64,000 bases of DNA, from the NCBI RefSeq assembly GCF_016406085.1, contig NZ_JAEHFJ010000003.1:188288-252287 (forward strand), given 5' to 3'. Both the position numbers and the translations under genes were made by a program. The DNA is from Aureibaculum flavum (GTDB lineage Bacteria; Bacteroidota; Bacteroidia; Flavobacteriales; Flavobacteriaceae). This document shows positions 1 to 7,413 of the stretch, one piece after another (the first letter of the stretch is position 1; each line of letters opens with the position of its first letter). Under the pieces are notes generated by a model. It was not told the DNA's origin. It was given only the letters and a program-made list of their open reading frames with translations, and ran no database searches.

Positions 1-45
1 ACCCTGGTTCTCCCGAAGTTTCGGGACTGGAGGCACCACAAAAAC
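1..45. other. Unassigned left edge with small stem-loop
   Basis: This is the cut end of whatever lies upstream. A short inverted repeat (CCCGAA/TTCGGG, about 12-25) is visible. The 3' part (GGAGGCACCACA) superficially resembles a tRNA acceptor end, but no T-loop (TTCRANN) precedes it in the right position, so I do not call a tRNA. One plus-strand frame stays open from base 1 to about 188, but it has no recognisable protein content. Confidence 0.3.
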
Positions 46-69
46 CCCGAACTTAGTTCGGGATTTTTT
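46..69 (+). terminator. Rho-independent terminator of the upstream unit
   Basis: The arms CCCGAAC and GTTCGGG (46-52 and 56-62) form a GC-rich hairpin followed by a run of T (64-69). This is the classical intrinsic terminator layout for a plus-strand transcript coming from outside the window. Confidence 0.75.
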
Positions 70-218
70 GTTTTTATTAAATATTCCCATTTTTCTTCAT
101 ATTTAATGAAGCCTTTTATTTTTACTTTACCGAAAAAGATTATCTGTTGTAAAAAAATATTCAGACTGATTAATTGTAAAAAAATGTAACTTGCACAACA
201 ATAAATTTTGTCAAAAAC

Positions 219-1556
219 ATGAATTGGGAACAACTACTTTCTTTAAAAAAATATGGTGACACTAAGCCAAGAGAACGCAATAAGCAGAATGAGACGAGAA
301 TAGGTTTTGAGGTAGATTACGATCGTATCATATTCTCTGATTCCTTTAGAAGTTTACAAGATAAAACACAGGTAATTCCTCTTTCTAATACAGATTTCGT
401 TCATACAAGGTTAACCCATAGTTTAGAAGTTTCTGTTGTTGGTCGTTCATTAGGAAGAATAGTTGGTAAAGCCCTACTAGAAAAGTATCCAAATTTAAAA
501 GATCTTGGCTATCAAATTAACGATTTTGGAGCCATAGTAGCTAGTGCTTGTTTGGCCCATGATATTGGCAATCCGCCTTTTGGGCATAGTGGTGAGAAAG
601 CAATTGGAGAATATTTTAAATCCGGCAACGGAATAAAATACAAGAATGAATTATCTGACAAACAATGGCAAGATTTAATTGATTTTGAAGGAAATGCAAA
701 TGGATTCAAAATTTTAACCGAATCTAGAGTAGGCGTTGAAGGTGGTTTACGTTTGTCTTATGCGACTTTAGGTGCTTTTATGAAATACCCAAAAGCGTCT
801 TTGCCTAAAAAACCAACCACTAATATTGTAGATAAAAAATATGGTTTTTTCCAATCAGATACGGAAACTTTTTTAGATGTTGCAAAGAGCTTACACTTAG
901 AACAAAACAGAAAAGAAGACGTTTCATATTTAAGACATCCTCTAGCGTTTTTAGTTGAAGCTGCAGATGATATTTGTTATACCATTATAGATTTTGAAGA
1001 CGGTATTAATTTAGGTTGGATTGAAGAAGAGTTTGCCTTAGAATATTTAATAAAACTGGTAAAAGACACTATAAATACAGAAAAATACTACCAATTAACT
1101 ACAAAACAAGACCGAATAAGCTATTTACGTGCACTCGCTATTGGCAACTTAATTAATGAAGCTGCAGCCGTTTTTTTAGAAAATGAAACGAAAATATTGG
1201 CAGGACAATATCAAATTTCTTTATTAGAAAAATGTAAATATGAAGCTCAAATTAATGACATTATTAAAATCAGTATCAATAAAATTTACAGAAGTAAAGA
1301 GGTAATTGAAAAGGAAATTTCGGGTTATAAAGTTTTAGCGGACTTATTAGATGTTTTTATTAACGCCGTAAACAACACATTTGAACAAAAACCCAGTAGT
1401 TATGATAGCTTAATAATGAGCCTGTTACCTCTAAAATATCAAAACCTAGATACAAATATGTATGATAGAATACTATCAGTCTGTAGCTTTATAGCAAGTA
1501 TGTCAGATGGTGCAGCTATTTTATTACATAAAAAGATTAAAGGTGTAGTAATTTAA
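219..1556 (+). CDS. dgt: Deoxyguanosinetriphosphate triphosphohydrolase (dGTPase)
   Basis: This enzyme of 445 residues hydrolyses dNTPs, classically dGTP, to the nucleoside plus triphosphate in the cytoplasm and so helps balance the dNTP pool. The HD-domain metal ligands are visible: His67 in TRLTHSLEV, His114-Asp115 in CLAHDIGNPPFGH, and a later Asp in the AADDICY motif near residue 250. The length fits the family's larger, Escherichia coli-like branch. It starts at an ATG after an AT-rich leader and stands alone; the next gene converges on it. The family call is firm, while the exact nucleotide preference cannot be read from the sequence. Confidence 0.93.
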   Translation: MNWEQLLSLKKYGDTKPRERNKQNETRIGFEVDYDRIIFSDSFRSLQDKTQVIPLSNTDFVHTRLTHSLEVSVVGRSLGRIVGKALLEKYPNLKDLGYQINDFGAIVASACLAHDIGNPPFGHSGEKAIGEYFKSGNGIKYKNELSDKQWQDLIDFEGNANGFKILTESRVGVEGGLRLSYATLGAFMKYPKASLPKKPTTNIVDKKYGFFQSDTETFLDVAKSLHLEQNRKEDVSYLRHPLAFLVEAADDICYTIIDFEDGINLGWIEEEFALEYLIKLVKDTINTEKYYQLTTKQDRISYLRALAIGNLINEAAAVFLENETKILAGQYQISLLEKCKYEAQINDIIKISINKIYRSKEVIEKEISGYKVLADLLDVFINAVNNTFEQKPSSYDSLIMSLLPLKYQNLDTNMYDRILSVCSFIASMSDGAAILLHKKIKGVVI

Positions 1557-1609
1557 TTTTAAAATCGTTCAATATGTTCTAGTAATCAGTATAAAAACTG
1601 ACATGGATT

Positions 1610-3001
1610 TTAAAACCTATACATAACGCCAATACCAAGCATTTGTTTAAATTGTACTCTTGCCCCAAGTGTCTCTAAAGTTCCATCATTATTGGTATCC
1701 TCTTTATACTTTACGTCATCATCATAAATTACATGAGCACCAATATTGGCATTCATAAATTTATTAATTTTAAATGCAAAATTCAACTCCCAATCAGCAT
1801 CAACATTTCCAAATTTATTTAAATAATCGGAATACAAACTAAGCTTATTACTCATCATTACGTTTTTAGCAATCTGTTTATTCCATGTACTTTCTACTAA
1901 AAAACCAAATTCATTTCGCGACTTTTGTCCAGGGGTTACACCAAATGCTCCACTATCTGATAAGCTTTTATCAAATACAAGTGTTGACTTTAATGTTATT
2001 GGAGAAAGGTATAAAGAGAATTTTTGTTGCTTAATTTCATAGTGCCCACCCGCACCTAAAAATATATATGCTGGAGCAAACATTCTAGAAATTGGATCAC
2101 TAGTATTTGGGTATTTATATCCGTTTGTAAACTGTGTTTTAAAGTTAAATTGCATTGAGTAAAACCAATTAGAAACAGTATCTCGTCGATAACCAAAAAC
2201 CGATTTATACTCGAACCTATCCTCAGATTTTCTCAACTCTCTATCTTCTTGAGAATTCAAACCATATCGAACATACAACTCATTATTCCATAATAAATGT
2301 AACTTTTTATAGAGCCTAACCAAATCGACCTTAAACAAACCTGAAATGGAATTATTTCCACCGGCACTCCAATTGACAAATGCGGCTTCATTTACATCCA
2401 AACCAATGCTATTCTTTTTTTGCCACCACACAGGATCATCTGCAAATTTTCTAGTTCTAATTTTGGCAACTTTTATAGGGTTAGTAACCTTGAGCGTATC
2501 AATAGTTAAGTTTTTTATTGGTGCTATATAACTTTTCTCTTTTGGTAATGGAATATAGATTGTATCGTTATTTAATTTATTTACCGTTAACCGATAACGT
2601 TCTGTAAAAACATAGTCATTTCTTAAGGAGTCATATGCTATGTTATAATAAGGTTTTAATAAAGTATTCATCTTTATTTTTAAAGAATCTAACTCCGTCA
2701 ACCTCCTAACAGAATCAATTTTCATATAATTACCAACAGAATCTAATTGAATAACTACATCTATAGAGTCATTTAATTGAAATCTTTTTATGGTATCTCT
2801 GGGTTTAACAGGACTTATTGTATCAGATAAAAACATATCTAATACTTTTTTTACAGAACCAGAACTCCGTATTGAATCAGAATTACTAATGGTATTTAGT
2901 ATATTGACCTTAGTACTATCAACTTGGGCGAAAACACTTAATGAAAAAAGAAGTGTAATTACAATGTAGGTGTGCTTATTTTTCAAACTTATTAATTTCA
3001 A
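1610..3001 (-). CDS. DUF3078 outer-membrane-associated protein
   Basis: This is a 463-residue exported protein with an N-terminal signal peptide (hydrophobic segment about 10-25, ending near VFAQ). The middle is rich in short beta segments. The C-terminal half matches the DUF3078 family of Bacteroidetes: a conserved DPVWWQKKNSIGLDVNEAAF block near residue 190 is followed by amphipathic strands ending in a C-terminal Phe (MYRF), as expected for an outer-membrane barrel. Function is unknown. It lies immediately downstream of dxs on the same strand, but a -7 box inside the end of dxs suggests its own promoter. Confidence 0.85.
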   Translation of the reverse strand: MKLISLKNKHTYIVITLLFSLSVFAQVDSTKVNILNTISNSDSIRSSGSVKKVLDMFLSDTISPVKPRDTIKRFQLNDSIDVVIQLDSVGNYMKIDSVRRLTELDSLKIKMNTLLKPYYNIAYDSLRNDYVFTERYRLTVNKLNNDTIYIPLPKEKSYIAPIKNLTIDTLKVTNPIKVAKIRTRKFADDPVWWQKKNSIGLDVNEAAFVNWSAGGNNSISGLFKVDLVRLYKKLHLLWNNELYVRYGLNSQEDRELRKSEDRFEYKSVFGYRRDTVSNWFYSMQFNFKTQFTNGYKYPNTSDPISRMFAPAYIFLGAGGHYEIKQQKFSLYLSPITLKSTLVFDKSLSDSGAFGVTPGQKSRNEFGFLVESTWNKQIAKNVMMSNKLSLYSDYLNKFGNVDADWELNFAFKINKFMNANIGAHVIYDDDVKYKEDTNNDGTLETLGARVQFKQMLGIGVMYRF

Positions 3002-3038
3002 AATATTAAAATTACTGGGTTTAGTAGTTGTATGAAAA

Positions 3039-4805
3039 TTAAGTCCACAAAGATAGTATTTTTTTCATATTATGAACAGATAAGCCAATACTGTTAAATA
3101 ATTCTTCGCTTTTACCATGTTCTATAAATGTATCGGGAATACCTAAAATTTCAATATTCTTGTCCTTATAGCCATGCTGTTGAGCAAACTCTAACACGGC
3201 AGAACCAAAACCGCCTACAATTGTTCCATCTTCAATAGTTATAATATTTTTAAATTTTTTAAAAACGTGATGAAGTAACTCTTCATCTAAAGGTTTTACA
3301 AAACGCATATTGTAATGGGCAATTTCGCCTTTATTCGTAATATCGATATACACGTCTTTAATCATGTTGCCAATTGTACCAATACTTAAAATTGCAACTT
3401 TTGACCCCTCTTTAATTGTTTCTCCTTTTCCAATTTCTAACGTTGAAAAAGGTTGTTGCCAATTCTGCATGGTGCCCATTCCTCTTGGGTATCTAATAGC
3501 AATTGGTCCTTTTAAACCTAATTGTGCTGTGTACATTATATTCCTCAGCTCTAATTCATTAAGTGGGGCGAAAATAATTAAATTTGGAATACATCGTAAG
3601 TAAGCCAAATCAAAAACACCATGATGTGTAGCACCGTCTTCACCTACCAAACCTGCTCTGTCCAAACAGAAAACAACAGGAAGGTTTTGTATTGCTACGT
3701 CATGAATTACCTGATCATAAGCACGTTGTAAAAAAGTAGAATAAATATTACAAAATGGTATTAAACCTTGAGTAGCCATTCCTGCTGCCAAGGTAACGGC
3801 ATGTTGCTCTGCAATACCTACATCAAATGCCCTCTCAGGAATTTGATCAAGCATAAATTTAAGAGAACTTCCTGTAGGCATGGCTGGAGTAATCCCAACT
3901 ATTTTATCATTCGTTTTAGCCAATTCTACCAAGGTCAACCCAAATACATCTTGATATTTTGGAGGTTGCTGGTTCAATTCAGATTTAGCAATTAGTTCAC
4001 CAGTTTTTGCGTTAAATTTTCCTGGAGCATGGTATTTTACCTGATCTTCTTCTGCTTTTTGTAATCCTTTACCTTTTGTAGTTATAATATGTAAAAATTT
4101 AGGACCACTTACTGTTTTTAATCGTTCAAGTTCTGATAATAAAGCAGGTAAATCATGCCCATCAATTGGCCCAGAATAATCAATATTAAAAGCTTCAATA
4201 ATATTATGCTTTCGAACTCTTTTATTATTTTTAATATTAGTTAAATAATTCTTTAATGCCCCAACGCTCGGGTCAATACCCATAGCATTATCATTTAGTA
4301 TGATTAAAATATTTGCCTTACTTACTCCTACATGGTTCAATGCTTCAAATGCCATACCGCTAGCAATACTAGCATCACCAATAACGGCAATATGTAATTT
4401 ATCAAGTTCTCCTTTTAACTGAGAGGCTATTGCCATGCCCAGCGTTGCAGAAATAGATGTAGACGAATGCCCGACGCCAAAGGCATCATATTCGCTTTCG
4501 CTACGTTTCGGAAAACCTGAAATACCACCTAATTGTCGATTGGTTTCAAAAACGTCCTTTCTTCCTGTTAAAATTTTATGTCCATAAGCTTGATGACCAA
4601 CATCCCAAACTAAAAAATCGTTTGGGGTATCAAAAATATAATGCAAAGCAATTGTAAGTTCTACCACACCCAAACTTGCCCCTAAGTGCCCCTCTTTGGC
4701 AGCAACAATGCCGATGATAAAATCTCGTAACTCATTAGCCAATTGAGGGAGTTCCTCTTTTGGAAGCTGACGTAAATCTTTGGGACTAGCGATATGTTCT
4801 AACAA
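3039..4805 (-). CDS. dxs: 1-deoxy-D-xylulose-5-phosphate synthase
   Basis: This thiamine-diphosphate enzyme condenses pyruvate with glyceraldehyde 3-phosphate in the first step of the MEP isoprenoid pathway. Visible hallmarks are the KEGHLGASLGVVELTIALHY block, VWDVGHQAYGHKIL, the ThDP/Mg motif GDASIASGMAFEALNH and the GIAEQHAVTLAAG transketolase motif. There is no in-frame ATG anywhere near the N-terminus. The frame opens with TTG codons at 4832 and 4829, but a perfect -7 box (4830-4837) overlaps them, so I choose the TTG at 4805 (MLEHIASPKDL, 588 residues), which also matches the usual start of family members. The start is inferred; the family is certain. Confidence 0.93.
   Translation of the reverse strand: MLEHIASPKDLRQLPKEELPQLANELRDFIIGIVAAKEGHLGASLGVVELTIALHYIFDTPNDFLVWDVGHQAYGHKILTGRKDVFETNRQLGGISGFPKRSESEYDAFGVGHSSTSISATLGMAIASQLKGELDKLHIAVIGDASIASGMAFEALNHVGVSKANILIILNDNAMGIDPSVGALKNYLTNIKNNKRVRKHNIIEAFNIDYSGPIDGHDLPALLSELERLKTVSGPKFLHIITTKGKGLQKAEEDQVKYHAPGKFNAKTGELIAKSELNQQPPKYQDVFGLTLVELAKTNDKIVGITPAMPTGSSLKFMLDQIPERAFDVGIAEQHAVTLAAGMATQGLIPFCNIYSTFLQRAYDQVIHDVAIQNLPVVFCLDRAGLVGEDGATHHGVFDLAYLRCIPNLIIFAPLNELELRNIMYTAQLGLKGPIAIRYPRGMGTMQNWQQPFSTLEIGKGETIKEGSKVAILSIGTIGNMIKDVYIDITNKGEIAHYNMRFVKPLDEELLHHVFKKFKNIITIEDGTIVGGFGSAVLEFAQQHGYKDKNIEILGIPDTFIEHGKSEELFNSIGLSVHNMKKILSLWT
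3048..3055 (-). promoter_or_regulatory. TAnnTTTG -7 box before the DUF3078 gene
   Basis: Read on the minus strand, this octamer is TATCTTTG, a perfect match to the Bacteroidetes -7 consensus. It lies inside the last codons of dxs, about 47 bp before the ATG of the DUF3078 gene. No convincing -33 TTG is seen at the usual distance. Confidence 0.45.
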
Positions 4806-4829
4806 TTCTTTTATTATTAATTTATACAA

Positions 4830-4837
4830 CAAAAATA
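4830..4837 (-). promoter_or_regulatory. TAnnTTTG -7 box of dxs
   Basis: On the minus strand the sequence is TATTTTTG, a perfect match to the TAnnTTTG consensus. Transcription would start around 4823, downstream of the first two TTG codons of the open frame, which is the argument for the later start at 4805. Confidence 0.5.
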
Positions 4838-4943
4838 ATGTTTTTATAATGGAACTAATTTATTTTAAAATTGATACTTAACCTTTCAACTTTCATAAAA
4901 TCTTTAAAAACTAGTGGTTTCTGGGTAGTACAAAAAAAATCTT

Positions 4944-4951
4944 TATATTTG
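4944..4951 (+). promoter_or_regulatory. TAnnTTTG -7 box of the PAS-LuxR gene
   Basis: TATATTTG lies 25 bp before the ATG at 4976. It implies a short leader and argues against the longer reading frame starting at 4871. Confidence 0.5.
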
Positions 4952-4975
4952 AATAACATATACCAACCTGAATTA

Positions 4976-5722
4976 ATGCCATTTAGCAAAAAAGACATTG
5001 AGGATATTATTATAGAATCGTCAAAAAAATTAACAAAAATTAAATTGAATTCTAAAGATTATTCGGTTTTAGAAAACTTTCCGTTAGCTCAAAATCAATG
5101 CCTCTATTTAGTTAATTGGAAGGATTCAACTGTACCCATTCAAAGGCGTGTAGACAAAATTTTAGGATATGACCTTTCTGAATTTGGATTACTTACCATA
5201 TTAAACCTTGCTCACCCAGACGATAAAGAGATTGTTTTAAGAGTGACTAAAGGGGTTATTGAACACGCTTTAAGTTTTTCAACAATTTTGAACGAAAATT
5301 CTTCGCATTATATTTGCTTTAGATTTACAAAAAAGGATGGAACTTATGTGAAAATTTTAAGACAGTCGACTATTTTTGAGTTTGCAAAAAATGGTACTAT
5401 GGTAAGTAATTTCTCCCTACTTACAGACATTTCAAAAATTGACAAAACTGATAAAGTAGGCTGGGAAATTAATACCCCAGAACTAGATTCTAATAGTTTT
5501 AAGCAAAAAATATATAAAGAATTTATTGGGTTTTTTACTAAAAGGGAGCTAGAGGTAATAAAGTTAATTGAAAAAAATATTAAAACACCAACTATTGCTT
5601 CCAAACTTTTTATTAGTGAAGAAACCGTGTATTCACATAGAAAAAATATACTTAAAAAGAGCAATTGCCATAATGCAAAAGAACTTATAGAATTCTGCAA
5701 AAAGAACGGAATACTCTCTTAA
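4976..5722 (+). CDS. PAS-like sensor with LuxR-type helix-turn-helix
   Basis: This is a 248-residue cytoplasmic transcription regulator. Residues 1 to about 165 resemble a PAS fold (VDKILGYDLSEFGLLTILNLAHPDDKE is typical of a PAS core). The last 60 residues are a GerE/LuxR DNA-binding domain (TKRELEVIKLIE, then SEETVYSHRKNILKKSN). The frame is open further upstream from a TTG, but a TAnnTTTG box at 4944-4951 sits inside that extension, so I use the ATG at 4976. Proteins of this PAS-LuxR layout are common in flavobacteria; the signal and targets are unknown. It is divergent from dxs. Confidence 0.8.
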   Translation: MPFSKKDIEDIIIESSKKLTKIKLNSKDYSVLENFPLAQNQCLYLVNWKDSTVPIQRRVDKILGYDLSEFGLLTILNLAHPDDKEIVLRVTKGVIEHALSFSTILNENSSHYICFRFTKKDGTYVKILRQSTIFEFAKNGTMVSNFSLLTDISKIDKTDKVGWEINTPELDSNSFKQKIYKEFIGFFTKRELEVIKLIEKNIKTPTIASKLFISEETVYSHRKNILKKSNCHNAKELIEFCKKNGILS

Positions 5723-5780
5723 ACCCACCTCAACACACCTGTATATTACTAAAAATGAGACTATTATTCTCAATTTTAAA

Positions 5781-5802
5781 AAATCCCCTGTACAGGGGAT
5801 TT
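5781..5802 (+). terminator. 22-bp palindromic terminator-like hairpin
   Basis: A perfect inverted repeat with the core ATCCCCTG/CAGGGGAT is flanked by A/T tracts. It lies 59 bp after the stop of the PAS-LuxR gene. The downstream T-run on the plus strand is short; on the minus strand it is longer, so it may work in both directions. Confidence 0.55.
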
Positions 5803-5907
5803 ACTCGTATATTTTTTAACAATACTTTTACACAATCTTTTATATTCACTAACCCTATAGAATAGGTTATTGAATCAAAAGTATTGAATTTTGTTAAAAC
5901 AAAAAAT

Positions 5908-6546
5908 ATGAACCAAACCCAAATTGCTATGAAAAAGAATTTCAACCCAAAAATGATACTTATTGTGGTATCTTTATTTACTTCAAGTATCCTATTTTCA
6001 CAAGAAAAACCATTTAGAATTGGTGTAAAAATTGGTTTCCCTAATGGTGTTGGCGGAAACATTGAATATGTACTACCCTTATTGGGTAATAAATTATCAG
6101 TTTCTCTAGATTATACGGGCTTAAAGGCAGATAAGTATCTAGAAGATGATGAAAGTGCAAAACTAAATTATATGGAAGGTGGCTTTAATTATTACTTTAC
6201 AAAAGAAGGTAAAGGATTTTACGGTGGAGTTAGTTATGGCAGTTTTAAACTGAAAGGAGAGAGCACTGGTTATTATTCTGATGATGAAACAAAAGGTACT
6301 GGAACTGGGTCTTTTGACTTTACTAACAACTCTGTTAATATAAAACTAGGAGCAAAATTAGGTGGACTCTTTTATTTCAGACCAGAGGTCGGTTTTGCTT
6401 TTTCAGGTTTTCCCAAAGCTATTGATATGATAATTACATATCCAGATGGAAGTACTGAGATAGATAGTTTTATTGAAGAAGGTGATTTACCCAATGTAAT
6501 AACAAGTGGGCTAATATTTAATATTGGTTTTGGCTTTGCATTTTAA
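5908..6546 (+). CDS. Small outer-membrane beta-barrel protein
   Basis: The protein has about 212 residues with a signal peptide (hydrophobic stretch ILIVVSLFTSSILFS, cleavage near FSQ-EK). It is followed by alternating Gly/aromatic strands and a C-terminal Phe (GFGFAF), the signature of an eight-strand-type outer-membrane barrel. A second in-frame ATG at 5929 gives a more compact signal peptide and may be the true start. The frame is also open from a TTG at 5884, which I reject. Function is unknown, and it lies alone between the LuxR gene and tadA. Confidence 0.7.
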   Translation: MNQTQIAMKKNFNPKMILIVVSLFTSSILFSQEKPFRIGVKIGFPNGVGGNIEYVLPLLGNKLSVSLDYTGLKADKYLEDDESAKLNYMEGGFNYYFTKEGKGFYGGVSYGSFKLKGESTGYYSDDETKGTGTGSFDFTNNSVNIKLGAKLGGLFYFRPEVGFAFSGFPKAIDMIITYPDGSTEIDSFIEEGDLPNVITSGLIFNIGFGFAF

Positions 6547-6577
6547 TTCAATTAACATCCAAATCCTTAAAATTTAA

Positions 6578-6585
6578 TAGCTTTG
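6578..6585 (+). promoter_or_regulatory. TAnnTTTG -7 box of tadA
   Basis: TAGCTTTG, a perfect consensus match, lies 27 bp before the tadA ATG. A clear -33 TTG at about 19 bp upstream is not seen. Confidence 0.5.
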
Positions 6586-6604
6586 TAGTTATAACTATTT
6601 AACT

Positions 6605-7054
6605 ATGATAGATCCTTTTGACGATACTTATTTTATGAAACGAGCTTTTCAAGAAGCGGAAGCAGCATTTGAAAAAAATGAAGTTCCAATTGGAGCAGTC
6701 ATTGTCATAAAAAATCAAATTATTGCTAGAGCACATAACTTAACAGAAACCTTAAACGACGTTACAGCACATGCCGAAATGCAAGCTTTTACCGCTGCTG
6801 CCGATTATTTAGGTGGAAAATATTTAAAAGACTGCACGCTTTATGTTACCCTAGAACCTTGCCAAATGTGTGCGGGTGCAAGTTATTGGACTCAAATTGG
6901 TAAAATTGTATATGGTGCTAAAGATGAGCAACGGGGTTTTGAACATTATAAAACGCAATTACACCCTAAAACTAAAGTTATTGGGGGTATACTAGAAGCT
7001 GAGTGTAGTGAACTGGTTAAACGTTTTTTCATTGAAAAAAGAAATCTGAATTGA
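6605..7054 (+). CDS. tadA: tRNA-specific adenosine deaminase
   Basis: This 149-residue zinc deaminase converts the wobble adenosine A34 of tRNA-Arg(ACG) to inosine. The active-site signature is complete: HAE in TAHAEMQAF (His ligand and catalytic Glu) and PCxxC in EPCQMCAGA. The N-terminal helix (MKRAFQEAEAAFEKNEVPIGAV) is typical. Length is normal for the family. Another deaminase of the same fold (dCMP deaminase, 33339) is told apart by its own motif spacing. Confidence 0.92.
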   Translation: MIDPFDDTYFMKRAFQEAEAAFEKNEVPIGAVIVIKNQIIARAHNLTETLNDVTAHAEMQAFTAAADYLGGKYLKDCTLYVTLEPCQMCAGASYWTQIGKIVYGAKDEQRGFEHYKTQLHPKTKVIGGILEAECSELVKRFFIEKRNLN

Positions 7055-7087
7055 CGTTTACAACACTGAAAGGTTTTTTAAATCTAA

Positions 7088-7333
7088 TTAATCTTTTAAA
7101 TTTTCTTCATCTATTTTAAAAGGATTCTTACTATTTGGATCAAGAACATACTTTTTATACTTGCCATTTCTAAAACGATAAAATATGAATAACGGCATTA
7201 AAATAAAAGATAAAAATAAAATAGACAAACCAATTATAACGTCACCTTTAGGATGTTTTTGGTTTAATAGATAAGTACCAATAATAATGGCTATTATAAA
7301 AATAACAAATAATATTTTCAACAGAAGTTTCAT
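7088..7333 (-). CDS. Small two-TM membrane protein
   Basis: This 81-residue protein has two hydrophobic segments (about residues 4-24 and 31-53) joined by a short polar loop (NQKHPKGD) and a charged C-terminal tail. I do not recognise a named family. It begins with a clear ATG. Its coding status is supported by the tidy hydrophobic/charged layout and by lying on the opposite strand with no overlap. Confidence 0.6.
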   Translation of the reverse strand: MKLLLKILFVIFIIAIIIGTYLLNQKHPKGDVIIGLSILFLSFILMPLFIFYRFRNGKYKKYVLDPNSKNPFKIDEENLKD

Positions 7334-7413
7334 TAAACAGTGTTTATCAGATTTACTTTTAAAGACAAGAACAAAGGTAAATTAAAAATATGGTTTATTG
7401 TAAAGATGATTAC

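Noticed and set aside
1-45. Possible 3' end of a tRNA (acceptor-like GGAGGCACCA)
   Set aside because: There is no T-loop at the required distance, and the local hairpin does not pair like a T-arm.
4871-4975. N-terminal extension of the PAS-LuxR gene starting at TTG
   Set aside because: A perfect TAnnTTTG box lies inside it and the ATG at 4976 gives the expected protein.
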